A DNA stretch of 64,000 bases, from the NCBI GenBank assembly GCA_040754075.1, contig JBFMDH010000010.1, positions 158,748-222,747 on the forward strand, given 5' to 3'. Below are positions 20,406 to 30,078 of this stretch, one piece after another; within the stretch, counting starts at the first letter, position 1; each line of letters opens with the position of its first letter. The position numbers were made by a program, and so were the translations under genes. The notes under the pieces were generated by a model. That model did no database searches and was not told the DNA's origin. It saw only the letters and a list, made by a program, of their open reading frames with translations. The stretch is from Acidobacteriota bacterium. Lineage in GTDB: Bacteria > Acidobacteriota > Blastocatellia > UBA7656.

Positions 20406-21875
20406 CTATGGAGCATCGCTCAACTTTAAATAATTGAAGGCTTCCGTCCCCATTGACGAACCGGAAAAAATCAACGGGCGATGTCCGGTTTGTTTTGCAT
20501 ATTCATCGGCGATTTGTTCAACCATAGCCAAAGCATTTTGCCGTCCGACAATCGCGACGGTTCCGCCGCTGCCGCCACCGGTGATTTTCGCGCCATAAAG
20601 ACCTCGCGATTCACCCAAAGTTTTCACTAACTCCACCATCAAATCCGTGCCTTCCGAACCCAAACCACAAGCCGAGTAACTGGCGTGTGAAGCGAACATC
20701 AACGCACCCGCTGCTTTCAATGTCGCGTCCGTCACCGGTTGATTTAAAAGCTGGGCAAATCGCTGAACTCTGGCATTCTCATAAATCGGATGCGCCGTCG
20801 GCACGCGCACCGCATAGATTTTATCGGGGTAAACTTGAGTTACTGAATCGCTGATGCCCTGATAGCGCGATAAAAATTCCTGCCCGGAAATCTCCACAGG
20901 CAAATGTGTCGCAAAATTATTTTCATATTCCGCAGGCGTGATATTCGCGAGATACCCTCGCCACTTTTCATCTTTGATGTTGACCTGCCCGGCAATCGCA
21001 GTCGGCATTACTTCAAAACCAGCTAACTCGGCAATGATGCGATAGCCCATAAATGCGCCTGTTCTGACAGAGCCGTAATCGCCTGCGCCAACCGAATGAC
21101 GGATGCCCGAATCCATTCCCCAGAAAGCCATCGCTTCGGGAATTTTTTGCGAAGGGTTTAACTCCGCCGGCTGACAACGCAAAGCGAGCAATTGATTAGC
21201 CTCACCACAAGCGGCGGTCATCTGATCCATCACCCCGCAAGGCGCGCCGACTACCTGGTTTTCGACTTTTTGACAAAGCAGGGCGAGGTCGCGCGCCGAA
21301 ACCGCAATATCGAATGCTGAAATGATGGCTTTAAAAACCGCGACTTCGATTGCCGCAGATGAACTGACGCCTTTACCTTCGGGAACCCGCGATTCGATTA
21401 AAATGTTTGCGCCCTGGGTGAATCGAATATCGCGTTCACGCATCAAGACCAAAAATGCACCGGCGGCATAAGCCGCCCAGTGTTGTGAAATGTCCCGTTT
21501 AAAATAATCGCGGGCTTTGGCGTAGCTGATGGGCTGTCCATCATCTGCAAAATCATCAAGCGACATTTTGAAATAACTGGAACGATGATTGGCTTCGGCA
21601 TTCAGGCTGATGATGTTGATTTGTCGCAATTCATTTTTCTGTAAAGCGACCAGCGTGGCTTCCTGAATCGGCAATTGCAAAACCAGCGAGCCTGAATAAT
21701 CGGCAATGCCTCCCATCACATCGAGCCTTCCGGGGGCGCGCGTCACCAGGATGTCGTCTTTAGAAAACAGATTTCTGACCGATTCAAGCTGATGCGTATG
21801 CAGCGAGTTCAACAACTCAAGAAACGCTGTGACATCCTGGAGATTTTTGGTTGACCCGTAAACGATGCGATACAT
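20406..21875 (-). CDS. GHMP sugar-1-kinase, L-arabinokinase-like (galactokinase superfamily)
   Basis: A 489-residue kinase. The sugar-binding N-terminus reads RAPGRLDVMGGIADYSGSLV (about 48-67), where galactokinases have the RVNLIGEHTDY form. The phosphate loop is PEGKGVSSSAAIEVAV (about 170). Further blocks VENQVVGAPCGVMDQMTAAC (about 205), MDSGIRHSVG and DYGSVRTGAFMG match my recollection of the kinase domain of plant L-arabinokinase. C-terminal KITGGGSGGTVAIVG is the third GHMP motif. The expected reaction is phosphorylation of L-arabinose (or galactose) at C1. It is the last gene of the region-B operon, 13 bp after an IMPase-family phosphatase and near a GalT-type uridylyltransferase, which suggests activation to a UDP-sugar. 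AAAAGGAA ribosome site. Confidence 0.88.
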   Translation of the reverse strand: MYRIVYGSTKNLQDVTAFLELLNSLHTHQLESVRNLFSKDDILVTRAPGRLDVMGGIADYSGSLVLQLPIQEATLVALQKNELRQINIISLNAEANHRSSYFKMSLDDFADDGQPISYAKARDYFKRDISQHWAAYAAGAFLVLMRERDIRFTQGANILIESRVPEGKGVSSSAAIEVAVFKAIISAFDIAVSARDLALLCQKVENQVVGAPCGVMDQMTAACGEANQLLALRCQPAELNPSQKIPEAMAFWGMDSGIRHSVGAGDYGSVRTGAFMGYRIIAELAGFEVMPTAIAGQVNIKDEKWRGYLANITPAEYENNFATHLPVEISGQEFLSRYQGISDSVTQVYPDKIYAVRVPTAHPIYENARVQRFAQLLNQPVTDATLKAAGALMFASHASYSACGLGSEGTDLMVELVKTLGESRGLYGAKITGGGSGGTVAIVGRQNALAMVEQIADEYAKQTGHRPLIFSGSSMGTEAFNYLKLSDAP

Positions 21876-21888
21876 TCGCGAATTCCTT

Positions 21889-22896
21889 TTAAATTAAATT
21901 TCGCTTTGTTAATGCCGCTTGCAAGAGGGGTTCGATTTGCCCGCGAATGCTTTCATTCGCATACCCAACCCAAGCCACATCCGGTTCAACCGCGAGCCTT
22001 GAATTGAGCGATTCGCCTTTTTCATTGGTGATGATGACGCCAAGTTCCCGGGCAATCAACTCGGTGCAAATGTCATAAGGGTGACAACAGATGCCAAGGG
22101 TTTTCCCACGTCCCGCTAAAACTTTTTCCATCAACGGGCGCAGGTCAGCAATGAAGCGGTCGTGCCCGCTCAGCAGTTCATAAAGTTGTCCGCCGGTCGA
22201 AGCATACTGGTCTTCAAAACAGTGGGCTTTGCCATATTGCACAGGACCCAATGCCGCTAAAACAACTTCTTCATCAATCGCCGCGAGTTCATCGCGCGCC
22301 CCCGGAAAAAATCTTGAAAGCGCTGCATACCCATGCGCGATGGTCTGGGTTTTTGAAGGGTGCAGTTGAATCTGCTGGCGCTCGCCGGTCAAGCGATTAA
22401 ATCGCTCGATGCTCACCCCTTCACCTCTGATTGCCGCAAGCACATCCGAAAGGTGTTGTTTGACGAGCGGGATTTCGGTTTGCACGGCGAGTTCAATATC
22501 CGAAAGGTTGGTCGCGTCTCCTTTATTAGGCGCGACTCCGGTTAAAATCCAGGCGCTGCGTTTCTGGTACATCAACCCGCGCGTGCCATCAATCGGGTCA
22601 ATGATGATTCGCCATTGGGCTGCTTCTTCGGGTGTGCCTTCCGGCAAAACGATTCGCCCGTGTTCGATACCCTCGGCGATTAAGATGACGCCAACCTTCG
22701 AGGCGATTTCGCTATCAACAAAATCAACGATGACCGCTTCACTGACGCGGTCAACCGCATAAATCGTATCGCCTTCTTCTTCCTTGGCGATTTGCGAAAG
22801 GTTTTCGAGCGCCGTTTGTTCACAGGCTGCAACCACCGTGTGGCGTATCGTTTCATGCAGAGTTTTTATCGCTGCCAGCAATTCGTGAAGATTCAT
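21889..22896 (-). CDS. Inositol-monophosphatase-family sugar phosphatase
   Basis: A 335-residue Mg-dependent phosphatase. The metal-binding signature [17 protein letters not shown] (about 98-114) and an upstream acidic helix ([14 protein letters not shown], about 38) match the IMPase/FBPase fold. The C-terminal [13 protein letters not shown] (about 277) replaces the usual WDxAAG block, indicating a distant subfamily. It is about 60 residues longer than classical IMPases. Its ATG overlaps the stop of the uridylyltransferase gene (4 bp), and it precedes the L-arabinokinase-like gene by 13 bp. A sugar-phosphate substrate from that three-gene set is likely; the exact one is not deducible. Confidence 0.85.
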   Translation of the reverse strand: MNLHELLAAIKTLHETIRHTVVAACEQTALENLSQIAKEEEGDTIYAVDRVSEAVIVDFVDSEIASKVGVILIAEGIEHGRIVLPEGTPEEAAQWRIIIDPIDGTRGLMYQKRSAWILTGVAPNKGDATNLSDIELAVQTEIPLVKQHLSDVLAAIRGEGVSIERFNRLTGERQQIQLHPSKTQTIAHGYAALSRFFPGARDELAAIDEEVVLAALGPVQYGKAHCFEDQYASTGGQLYELLSGHDRFIADLRPLMEKVLAGRGKTLGICCHPYDICTELIARELGVIITNEKGESLNSRLAVEPDVAWVGYANESIRGQIEPLLQAALTKRNLI

Positions 22897-23990
22897 CTTT
22901 GCTCAACTCCGGCTTGAATTTTTTTGTAATGAATCGCCGGTTGTGCGCCGAGTTCTGCGGCTTTCTCTTCGGGTGAGGTGTCCGAAAGAAAATTGCCGCC
23001 GCCGATTTCCGGTCCCGCGAGATATTTCAACAGATTGGGTTTGCGAAGCGGCGGATGAAATTCAATATGAAAATGAAAACTGCGATAATCGCCGCCATCC
23101 GTAGGCGCTTGATGCAGCGGCATGACATAGGGAAAGGGCATCTGCCAGAGGTTATCGAATTTGATCAACACCGATTGCAAAGCTTCGGCAAAATCATGGA
23201 CTTCCGTATCAGACAAATCGTTGATACTTTGACGCGATGGTTTTGGCGCAACGTAAACTTCATATGCATAGCGGGCAAAATATGGCATGAAGGCGATGGC
23301 TCTTTCGTTTTCAAAAAGAATGCGCCGATTGTCTGCTTGTTCGGACGCAATAATATCTGCGAATAAAATCCGCCCGGTTTCATTGAAATAGTTTTGCGCG
23401 GCGCGGGCTTCGGTTTCGATGGTTTTGAAAACGAAATTGGTGGCATAGATTTGCCCGTGCGGATGCGGATTGGAAACGCCTACGGTTTCGCCGCGATTTT
23501 CAAACATTAAAACATGGTTAATCTCATCACGACTGCCGAGGTCGCGGTACTGCGCTTGCCAGGCAGCAATTAAATTTTCAATTTCGTTGAGTTCGAGTTC
23601 TGCAAGTGAGAGGTTGTGTTTGGGACTATAGCAAATAACGCGGGCGATGCCTTGCGCCGGGCGATTTTTGAAAATCCCTGTCGGCGTTTCCAAATCAGCA
23701 GACGCATTCATGCCAACGCAGGGATGATCATTATCGAAAACAAAGACGCCTTCATAATTTGGATTACGCGCGCCGCTCACACGCGAATTGCCGGGACACA
23801 GATAACAGTCCTCGACAAATTCGGGGACGGTTTGCGCATCGTGCGCGACGGTTTCTCCGCTCCAGGGGCGATTCTGGCGATGCGCCGCGACGATGACCCA
23901 TTCTTCGCGCAGCGGGTGCCAGCGTTCTTCCCAGACCGCATTTCCCGATTCATTTTTTTGATTGTTTAACACGCTGTGAGTGTCAGTCAT
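22893..23990 (-). CDS. galT: Galactose-1-phosphate uridylyltransferase family protein
   Basis: About 365 residues. The zinc pair is [12 protein letters not shown] (about 60), the nucleophile triad [10 protein letters not shown] (HPH, about 170) and the metal-binding [11 protein letters not shown] (about 300). The ATG at 23988-23990 has AAAGG upstream; an in-frame TTG lies six codons before. The reaction class transfers UMP between UDP-glucose and a sugar-1-phosphate through a uridylyl-histidine. It is coupled by a 4-bp overlap to the IMPase-family gene. Because the nearby kinase resembles L-arabinokinase, the acceptor may be L-arabinose-1-phosphate rather than galactose-1-phosphate; that is inference. 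Confidence 0.92.
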   Translation of the reverse strand: MTDTHSVLNNQKNESGNAVWEERWHPLREEWVIVAAHRQNRPWSGETVAHDAQTVPEFVEDCYLCPGNSRVSGARNPNYEGVFVFDNDHPCVGMNASADLETPTGIFKNRPAQGIARVICYSPKHNLSLAELELNEIENLIAAWQAQYRDLGSRDEINHVLMFENRGETVGVSNPHPHGQIYATNFVFKTIETEARAAQNYFNETGRILFADIIASEQADNRRILFENERAIAFMPYFARYAYEVYVAPKPSRQSINDLSDTEVHDFAEALQSVLIKFDNLWQMPFPYVMPLHQAPTDGGDYRSFHFHIEFHPPLRKPNLLKYLAGPEIGGGNFLSDTSPEEKAAELGAQPAIHYKKIQAGVEQR

Positions 23991-24068
23991 CAAATAAACC
24001 TTTGGCAAGCTTGGTGAGTAAAAATCAGTACCGCCCGCTCAGGCATATCGTCGGACGACAATCTAAAA

Positions 24069-25238
24069 CTATGATTCACTTAAAACCACATGCAAGGCTT
24101 CCATGAAAAAGTAGTCGCCCCACATCACCGATTCATCAACGCCCCAGTTCATCGGCTTATGATAGACGCCATGTTTTAAAATGCCTTCGCGACTTTCATC
24201 ACCGGTGAACCCTTCGCTATTGAGGGTCGAGAGAATCGTCAAAGCGGTTTGTCGATAGGTTTCAGGTCGTTGTTTGGTGGTTTTTAAATCTTTCAATTTC
24301 CAGAAAGCCACCGCCGCAATCGCCGCCGCCGAACTATCCCAGGGTTCATCAGGAATATTCGGCGCACCGTAATCCCAATAAGGCACCCCGCCGTCGGGGG
24401 TATTTTCCAGGTAAAATCCCGCGCATCGTTCAGCGACTTCTAAAAAGAACGCATCCTGGGTAAACAAAAAGGTGTCGGTAAAGCCATACATCGCCCAGGC
24501 CAGACCACGCGCCCAACAGGTAAACGGCGAATAGCCTTGTTGCGTTGAGAGATTGCGAAACTCGCCTCTCGCGGGATTGAAAATCGCTTCGTGAATCACT
24601 TTGCCTTCGCCATCAACCAGACGGTCGCCACGTTTGCGAACTAAATATTTTTCCGTAGTTCGCGCGTGCGTAACTGCCTTATGATAAAGCGCCGCTTCGC
24701 CGCCAAGCTGGTGGGCGCGAAACAGCAAACGAATGTTCATCATAATATCGATGAACAACGATTGTGGGCCATTGAACGAATAGATGTAGTGGTCTTCACC
24801 GGTGTCTTTCCAGCGAAACGATTGAATGGTTCCGGCGGTAATCAACAAATCTTTCAGCCAAAGTTTTGTCGCATCACCATCGGGCAGCAGGTTGTACCAG
24901 CGATTTGCCGTTGACATGAAAATAAAGCCGAGGTCGTGAACATCGCGGTCAAATTTCCGCGATTCAAGTTTCCGCGTATAGTTTTCGGCAACCTCGCGCC
25001 ACCCTTCAGCGCCTGTGCGTTCATATGCAAGCCACATCATTCCCGCATAAAAACCCGGACACCAATCCGTCCAGATAAAATCAGGTCGCGACCACACACC
25101 GTTTTCGGTGTAAATCGGCGCGGGTTTTTCAACCAGCCATTTGTTTAACATTTTTTTGAGTTGTCCCACGCCGAAATCAAACGTCCGCCGACAACGTTCC
25201 AGCAATTCACTCTCATTTATCTCTCGATTGATCTTCAT
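24069..25238 (-). CDS. GH88 unsaturated glucuronyl/galacturonyl hydrolase
   Basis: A 389-residue (alpha/alpha)6-barrel protein with the family pattern: RDVHDLGFIF (catalytic Asp, about 103), QSLFIDIMMNIRLLFRA (second Asp, about 180), QQGYSPFTCWARGLAWAMYG (about 230) and WDSSAAAIAAVAFWKL (about 305). It hydrates 4,5-unsaturated uronic acids left by polysaccharide lyases, releasing a keto-uronate that enters the KduI/KduD route. No signal peptide is visible, so a cytosolic site is likely. It is 7 bp from the SDR gene upstream and 60 bp before the uridylyltransferase. No KduI homologue is visible in the window. Confidence 0.92.
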   Translation of the reverse strand: MKINREINESELLERCRRTFDFGVGQLKKMLNKWLVEKPAPIYTENGVWSRPDFIWTDWCPGFYAGMMWLAYERTGAEGWREVAENYTRKLESRKFDRDVHDLGFIFMSTANRWYNLLPDGDATKLWLKDLLITAGTIQSFRWKDTGEDHYIYSFNGPQSLFIDIMMNIRLLFRAHQLGGEAALYHKAVTHARTTEKYLVRKRGDRLVDGEGKVIHEAIFNPARGEFRNLSTQQGYSPFTCWARGLAWAMYGFTDTFLFTQDAFFLEVAERCAGFYLENTPDGGVPYWDYGAPNIPDEPWDSSAAAIAAVAFWKLKDLKTTKQRPETYRQTALTILSTLNSEGFTGDESREGILKHGVYHKPMNWGVDESVMWGDYFFMEALHVVLSES

Positions 25239-25245
25239 ATTTTTC

Positions 25246-26040
25246 TTAAAGCCTGCGCAGATTCATGCCGCCGCTCACTTCCATCACCGTTCCGGTTGAG
25301 TAACTAAAATCTCCGCTCACCAACGCTACAACCGCTTTGCCGACATCTTCGGGAAATCCCCAGCGGCATTGCGGTATCAAACCTTCGCTAATCAATTTGT
25401 CGTACTTTGCTTCAACGGCGCTGGTCATATCGGTTTTGATGATGCCGGGTCGCACTTCATAAACATTGATGCCATATTCCGCCAACCGGTCAGCAAACAG
25501 CGTCGCGGTCATACTCAGTCCGGCTTTTGAAATGCAGTATTCGGCTCGCGAGGTCGAAGAGATATAGGCGGATATAGAAGTCACAAAAACAATGTTGGCT
25601 TTGCTGTCGGGATAGGCTTTCACCTGCTCAATCATCTGTCGGGCAACGCGCTGAGTTAAAAAAAACACGCCGCGCAGATTGATGCCTAAAACTCTATCGA
25701 AACTTTCAGGGGTGGTTTCCAAAATATCGCGGCGGATTTCGGGCGCGACGCCCGCATTATTCACCAGTAAATCGAGGCGTCCGAATTTTTCGAGAATTGC
25801 CGCGACCATCGGTTCGTGGTCATCAAGAATAGAAACATCGCCTTGAACCGGAAGAAAATTTGCGCCAAGCGCTTCAACCGTTCGTTGGACTTCAAAAATG
25901 CCGTTCTCAGTTTTTGTCGGGTCAAGGGTTCGGGAATTCCCTGCCACATCGTATCCGCGTTTTGCCAGTTCAATGGCGATGCCGCGCCCGATGCCGCGAC
26001 TCGCGCCGGTGATGAAGGCAACAGGTTTTGCATCACTCAT
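25246..26040 (-). CDS. SDR family NAD(P)-dependent oxidoreductase
   Basis: A 264-residue classical short-chain dehydrogenase/reductase. Cofactor loop [10 protein letters not shown] (about 12), NNAG at about 91, catalytic Ser in VFVTSISAY, and YCISK (about 167). The ARRSLDPTK-type region after beta-2 does not settle NAD versus NADP preference. Start ATG overlaps the stop of the flavin oxidoreductase gene by 4 bp, showing translational coupling. Working partner genes (OYE reductase, GH88, MFS carrier) suggest reduction or oxidation of a keto-sugar intermediate; the substrate is unknown. Confidence 0.92.
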   Translation of the reverse strand: MSDAKPVAFITGASRGIGRGIAIELAKRGYDVAGNSRTLDPTKTENGIFEVQRTVEALGANFLPVQGDVSILDDHEPMVAAILEKFGRLDLLVNNAGVAPEIRRDILETTPESFDRVLGINLRGVFFLTQRVARQMIEQVKAYPDSKANIVFVTSISAYISSTSRAEYCISKAGLSMTATLFADRLAEYGINVYEVRPGIIKTDMTSAVEAKYDKLISEGLIPQCRWGFPEDVGKAVVALVSGDFSYSTGTVMEVSGGMNLRRL

Positions 26041-27518
26041 TGAGCATTTCTCCGATGGGTGTTTTTGAGTTGTTTCAACTCTACGGCGGCTTCTGTGGTT
26101 TTGTAAAAGTCATCAAGCGGATAACAACCCGATGGCAAGCCATTACGCGGCGCGGTCGTGCAATCGCTGAACGTCCGGCACAAACGTTTGCGCGCCAGCG
26201 AACGCCCGTTAATCACATCAAGCGGCAGTTCGGGGTAAGACAGCACCATGCGACCAAGTCCGACCGAATCAACCCACCCCTGGCGCACCGCAGCCTGCGC
26301 CACATTCGGCAGAAAATCCTGCAAATAGGTATAACCGGTTCCGACAATCAATAACTCAGCGAATTGTTGTTTCAATAGTCGCGTCACGTCAACCTGTCTG
26401 GCGACGCCAATCAAAGGGTCTTCAGGTGGTTGATACCCGTCTGACGGTGGAAACAACGCCGGTCGTTGAATATGCGGATTGTAATAAGGCGAACCCGCCG
26501 TGAGATTGACGAGGCGAATATTCATATCGCGAAGCAGAGATAAAAATTGCACCGGTTCGGTCAAATCATATGCAACCGGATTTTCCGCATTCACACCGAA
26601 TCCGAAGCGATATGGCAACAACCCTTGGGTGAGTTCGGGAACGCCTACACCCGGACGCCCCGGCACACTGGTTTCGGGATTGGGGCGAAACGCAATGAGG
26701 TCAAATGCCGAAAGCCGCACACCGATTTCTAAATCGCTTGCCATCGCGCGAATGCCTTCGACAATTTCGCGCAAGAACCGTGTGCGATTTTCAAAACTGC
26801 CGCCGTAATCGCCCTCTCGCGTGTGGGCGCTCAAAAATTCATGACCGAGATAGCCGTGACAATGTTTGACATCAACGAAATCGAATCCGAGTTCATAGGC
26901 GATTTTTGCGGCTTTGTGAAAAGCTTCGATGATTTGACGAATCTCGCCATCACTCAGTATTGGATAATCACTTGCGAGTCCCAGTCGTTTATCGAGAATC
27001 GGGTGATGATAGAGAATTTTTGGCTCACCCCGGTCTTTAAAATTCGGACGACTGTAACGACCCGAATGGGTCAATTGTAAACCGATTAACAAATCGTCGG
27101 TTGAACCGGTGGCTTTTTTATGTTCATCAATCAACGCCTCGCGTAAATTCGCCAGTCCCGCGCGCGTCTGTTCATTGATGAGCAATTGATTGGGATTAGC
27201 GCGACCGTCGTGCAGAACCGCGACCGCTTCCCCGCCCCAGATGAGTTTTGCGCCGCTTTTACCGAAATTTTTCCAACGGTGAATCGTCAGTTCCGTAGGC
27301 TTTCCGTCCGTTGTTCCATCCCACCCTTCCATCGGATGAATGGTAAAACGATTGCCGATTTTCCGATTGCCGATTTCAATCGGTCGGGCGAGCGGCGAAT
27401 CTGCGCCAATAAAAATTTCATCATCGCAAGGAAGATTGATGTGATGGTCGTCTAAATATTTTTTAAATGCCGCGACACTCGCGACGCTGCCGAGATGAAG
27501 GAATCGTTGTTCGCTCAT
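26037..27518 (-). CDS. NADH:flavin oxidoreductase, Old Yellow Enzyme family
   Basis: A 493-residue FMN TIM barrel. It shows [12 protein letters not shown] (about 62), [12 protein letters not shown] (about 158), [19 protein letters not shown] (about 218), [15 protein letters not shown] and the phosphate-binding [10 protein letters not shown] with [12 protein letters not shown] near the end. The C-terminus has three conserved-looking cysteines ([19 protein letters not shown]), but the NAD/FeS halves of 2,4-dienoyl-CoA reductase are absent. It lies in a chain of 4-bp overlaps with the MFS and SDR genes. The family reduces activated C=C bonds; in this uronate/keto-sugar setting an unsaturated sugar derivative is a plausible but unproven substrate. 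Confidence 0.9.
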   Translation of the reverse strand: MSEQRFLHLGSVASVAAFKKYLDDHHINLPCDDEIFIGADSPLARPIEIGNRKIGNRFTIHPMEGWDGTTDGKPTELTIHRWKNFGKSGAKLIWGGEAVAVLHDGRANPNQLLINEQTRAGLANLREALIDEHKKATGSTDDLLIGLQLTHSGRYSRPNFKDRGEPKILYHHPILDKRLGLASDYPILSDGEIRQIIEAFHKAAKIAYELGFDFVDVKHCHGYLGHEFLSAHTREGDYGGSFENRTRFLREIVEGIRAMASDLEIGVRLSAFDLIAFRPNPETSVPGRPGVGVPELTQGLLPYRFGFGVNAENPVAYDLTEPVQFLSLLRDMNIRLVNLTAGSPYYNPHIQRPALFPPSDGYQPPEDPLIGVARQVDVTRLLKQQFAELLIVGTGYTYLQDFLPNVAQAAVRQGWVDSVGLGRMVLSYPELPLDVINGRSLARKRLCRTFSDCTTAPRNGLPSGCYPLDDFYKTTEAAVELKQLKNTHRRNAQ

Positions 27519-28774
27519 CTCGATTCCTCCACACGCAGTTTCATTTCAGGAGCATTGAGGTTCTCAACTTTTTCATCCGTTACCTCTTCAACTTTTTTTC
27601 GCGGCAAAAAGGCAATGGCGAGTGCGCCAAGTAGCGCAATGCCAATCAAGACCAAAAAACCTGTACGATAATTGCCAGTGCGGTCGCGCAAAAAGCCTAT
27701 GAACATTGGCGAAACCGCTTCAGCGACGCCATCCGCGGTGAGTACGATGCCCATCAAGCGACCTAAAACTTTGACGCCGAAAAGTTCGGCTGCCATTAAC
27801 GGAATGATTAAATATTCGCCGCCAAGTCCGAGTCCGAAAATCGCCGCAAACAGATACATCACGCCCGGCGTCGAAGCAAAAAAGAGGAGTGGTATCGCCG
27901 CCACAATCAACGAGTAAATCAACAACATCACAAATTTTTTCGGCAGATAATCGGCAAGCCAGCCCATCAATAATCGCCCGATGATACTGAAGCTTAAAAC
28001 CAGTGAAATAATTTTTGCCGCTTCACCTTGCTCATAACTTTGATCGAGGCTGAGGAAAAGTTTCAAGTGTTGATTGGTGCCGCCAACTGCGCCGATTGAA
28101 CACATACTGCCGAGCGCGAGCAGATAAAATGCCGGGCTTCGCAAAATTTGCTTGATTGGCGCAAGCGGCGCAGCAGCCTTTTTTTCTTCGTGACCTTCGG
28201 GCGATTCTTTAACAAATAAAGCCATCGGCAAAGCAATCACAATCATCAATACGCCAAGCCAGCGCAAAGAGCTTCGCCAGCCGAACGCATCGGTTAAACG
28301 ATAAGCCAACCAGGGAACAAGCGCCCCGCCTGCGCCGATGCCAAGATAGGCAAAGCCCATCGCTTTGCCACGCGATTTATCGAACCAGCGCGATAGTAAA
28401 ACCTGATTTGGTAAGGGTCCGCCGCAGACATAGCCGAGCGCGTTGAAAATGTAGAAGAGATAAAACATCCAAAGCGAGGTCATCAAACTAAGTCCGATGA
28501 GCGCGCCGCCAGCCATCAATATCCCCGTCATCATCAAACGTCTGGGACCAAATTTATCAACCACCCAACCGGCGATGAATCCGAATAACGGGCCAATTAA
28601 CAGTTTGCTGAGCGCATTGCCCGATGTCACCTGCGCCCGCGTCCAGCCGAATTCCTTGACCATGAAATCGTAGTAAAGCGGCAGTCCGTAGAGTGCAAGA
28701 CCGACAATGGCAAAGAGCGCCAGAAACCCTGTGGCGGCGACTTGAATTTGGGCAATGCGTTGACGTTCAGACAT
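27515..28774 (-). CDS. MFS transporter, OFA-like (oxalate:formate antiporter) family
   Basis: A 419-residue carrier with 12 predicted membrane helices and a cytosolic loop ([17 protein letters not shown]) between helices 6 and 7. The MFS signature appears as [16 protein letters not shown] between helices 2 and 3, repeated weakly as [14 protein letters not shown] in the second half. Its partners suggest uptake of an acidic sugar or sugar derivative. The stop overlaps the next gene start by 4 bp. This is distinct from the ACS/hexuronate-type carrier at 41603-42934, so the locus has two MFS carriers. Confidence 0.88.
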   Translation of the reverse strand: MSERQRIAQIQVAATGFLALFAIVGLALYGLPLYYDFMVKEFGWTRAQVTSGNALSKLLIGPLFGFIAGWVVDKFGPRRLMMTGILMAGGALIGLSLMTSLWMFYLFYIFNALGYVCGGPLPNQVLLSRWFDKSRGKAMGFAYLGIGAGGALVPWLAYRLTDAFGWRSSLRWLGVLMIVIALPMALFVKESPEGHEEKKAAAPLAPIKQILRSPAFYLLALGSMCSIGAVGGTNQHLKLFLSLDQSYEQGEAAKIISLVLSFSIIGRLLMGWLADYLPKKFVMLLIYSLIVAAIPLLFFASTPGVMYLFAAIFGLGLGGEYLIIPLMAAELFGVKVLGRLMGIVLTADGVAEAVSPMFIGFLRDRTGNYRTGFLVLIGIALLGALAIAFLPRKKVEEVTDEKVENLNAPEMKLRVEESR

Positions 28775-28830
28775 AGATTTGAATCTTCAAGGTTGATGAA
28801 AAAAGTTACGTGAATTCGCAACTCGATAAA

Positions 28831-30066
28831 TTATTTGACGCTCACCGTGACTTGCGGGGGATTCGCATAATCTTCCCACAGGCGATTGAGTTGGTCGCTA
28901 TCCGGCGCACCGTCATAAACCACAAAGCGATAGCGCGAGACATATTTTTCGCCGGGCGAAATTTTCCAATCGCCCGATAGCGACGGCGAATAACAGAAAA
29001 ACGGTTGGTCGGGATTGATGCGCATGGCTTGCGGCGCGCGAAAATTATTCGGGTTATCGAAAATCGCGATGCCTGCAAGTTCGCCGCCGACTTTGCCGCC
29101 GATGTGACACCAGCGCGCCCGCGTCGCGTGACCGTTTGAACGGTCTTTGCCTTCGGAAGTCAGAAATACACAATTATCTTTCGCAAGCCACTCGCGCGCC
29201 CCGCGAAATCCCAATCCGCCATAGCGATATTCCGGCAGCAGCAACGGACTCGACGTCATCAACTCATGGGTTGAAACCAGGTCGAACATTGAATAAGCCT
29301 TTTGCCCTAAGCCTACGCGATATACCGTCACCACCCATTCATCATTTAATACGGTTCTCGGTTGCGAGGCGCTGACATCTATATAATTGGTGCGCGCCTT
29401 GAAGCCTGCGTGAACCGCGCCGCTCCACATGCGGTCAAGCGCGACGAAATCGATTCTGCCGGTGCCGTCACCGACGTTCCAGAAATCAGGATGGCGACCT
29501 TCAAATTCGGTCTTCGTCCAGGCGAACCAGATGCCGTGATGATGAAAATGGTCTGATGGAAAATCGTCCGTAATGATGCGCCCCGCAGGCGTGTACACCG
29601 GATGAATATAACCGCCGCGCTTAAACACCGGCTTGATTGTCGCATTCGGCAAATCACCGGGTTCGGCTTGATAAGTAAAAATTTTGCGACCCGCAGAAGT
29701 TACGAATAATTTATCGCGTTCACGAACCAGTTGCACGCCCGGCGATTTTGCCTGCTCTTTGGTTGCAACCAAACGAAAACGTTTCGTGGTGTTGGCTCTC
29801 AGTTTCGGCAAAATAAAGATGGCGCGACCCGATTCATCAACCTGTACAGGAATTAGTTTGCCTTGCTCATCACGCAACACAAAGGCTTTGCCGGTTGCCT
29901 CTTTCGGCATTTGAAAACTGCTTACTGAATCTGCTCGATCAAGTTTTCCGGCAGCCACCTCAATCCAGATAGTTTTTTGTGAAGCGAGTGAAGGAACCGC
30001 GCACATTGTGATGCACAACCAGATGGTTATCAAAAATGTGCCGGTTTTATTGGGCTTGTTAATCAC
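28831..30066 (-). CDS. DUF6807 (PmoA-like) secreted protein
   Basis: A 411-residue protein with a GTG start supported by AGGAG. A signal peptide (LITIWLCITMCAVPSLAS) ends near residue 30. The core has the DUF6807 pattern KRGGYIHPVYTPAGRIITDD (about 150-170) followed by the histidine-rich DHFHHHGIWFAWTK (about 172-185), then DGTGRIDF and RARWCHIGG. The function of the family is not established; members occur in polysaccharide and keto-glycoside loci. It is 12 bp from a Tat-exported Gfo/Idh/MocA oxidoreductase, which suggests a periplasmic pathway. The clustered histidines could bind a metal. Confidence 0.85.
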   Translation of the reverse strand: MINKPNKTGTFLITIWLCITMCAVPSLASQKTIWIEVAAGKLDRADSVSSFQMPKEATGKAFVLRDEQGKLIPVQVDESGRAIFILPKLRANTTKRFRLVATKEQAKSPGVQLVRERDKLFVTSAGRKIFTYQAEPGDLPNATIKPVFKRGGYIHPVYTPAGRIITDDFPSDHFHHHGIWFAWTKTEFEGRHPDFWNVGDGTGRIDFVALDRMWSGAVHAGFKARTNYIDVSASQPRTVLNDEWVVTVYRVGLGQKAYSMFDLVSTHELMTSSPLLLPEYRYGGLGFRGAREWLAKDNCVFLTSEGKDRSNGHATRARWCHIGGKVGGELAGIAIFDNPNNFRAPQAMRINPDQPFFCYSPSLSGDWKISPGEKYVSRYRFVVYDGAPDSDQLNRLWEDYANPPQVTVSVK

Positions 30067-30078
30067 TTTCTTCTCCTG

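Noticed and set aside
20406..21875. Plain galactokinase (GalK)
   Set aside because: The sugar-site block is DVMGGIADY rather than the GEHTDY form of GalK; the L-arabinokinase pattern fits better.
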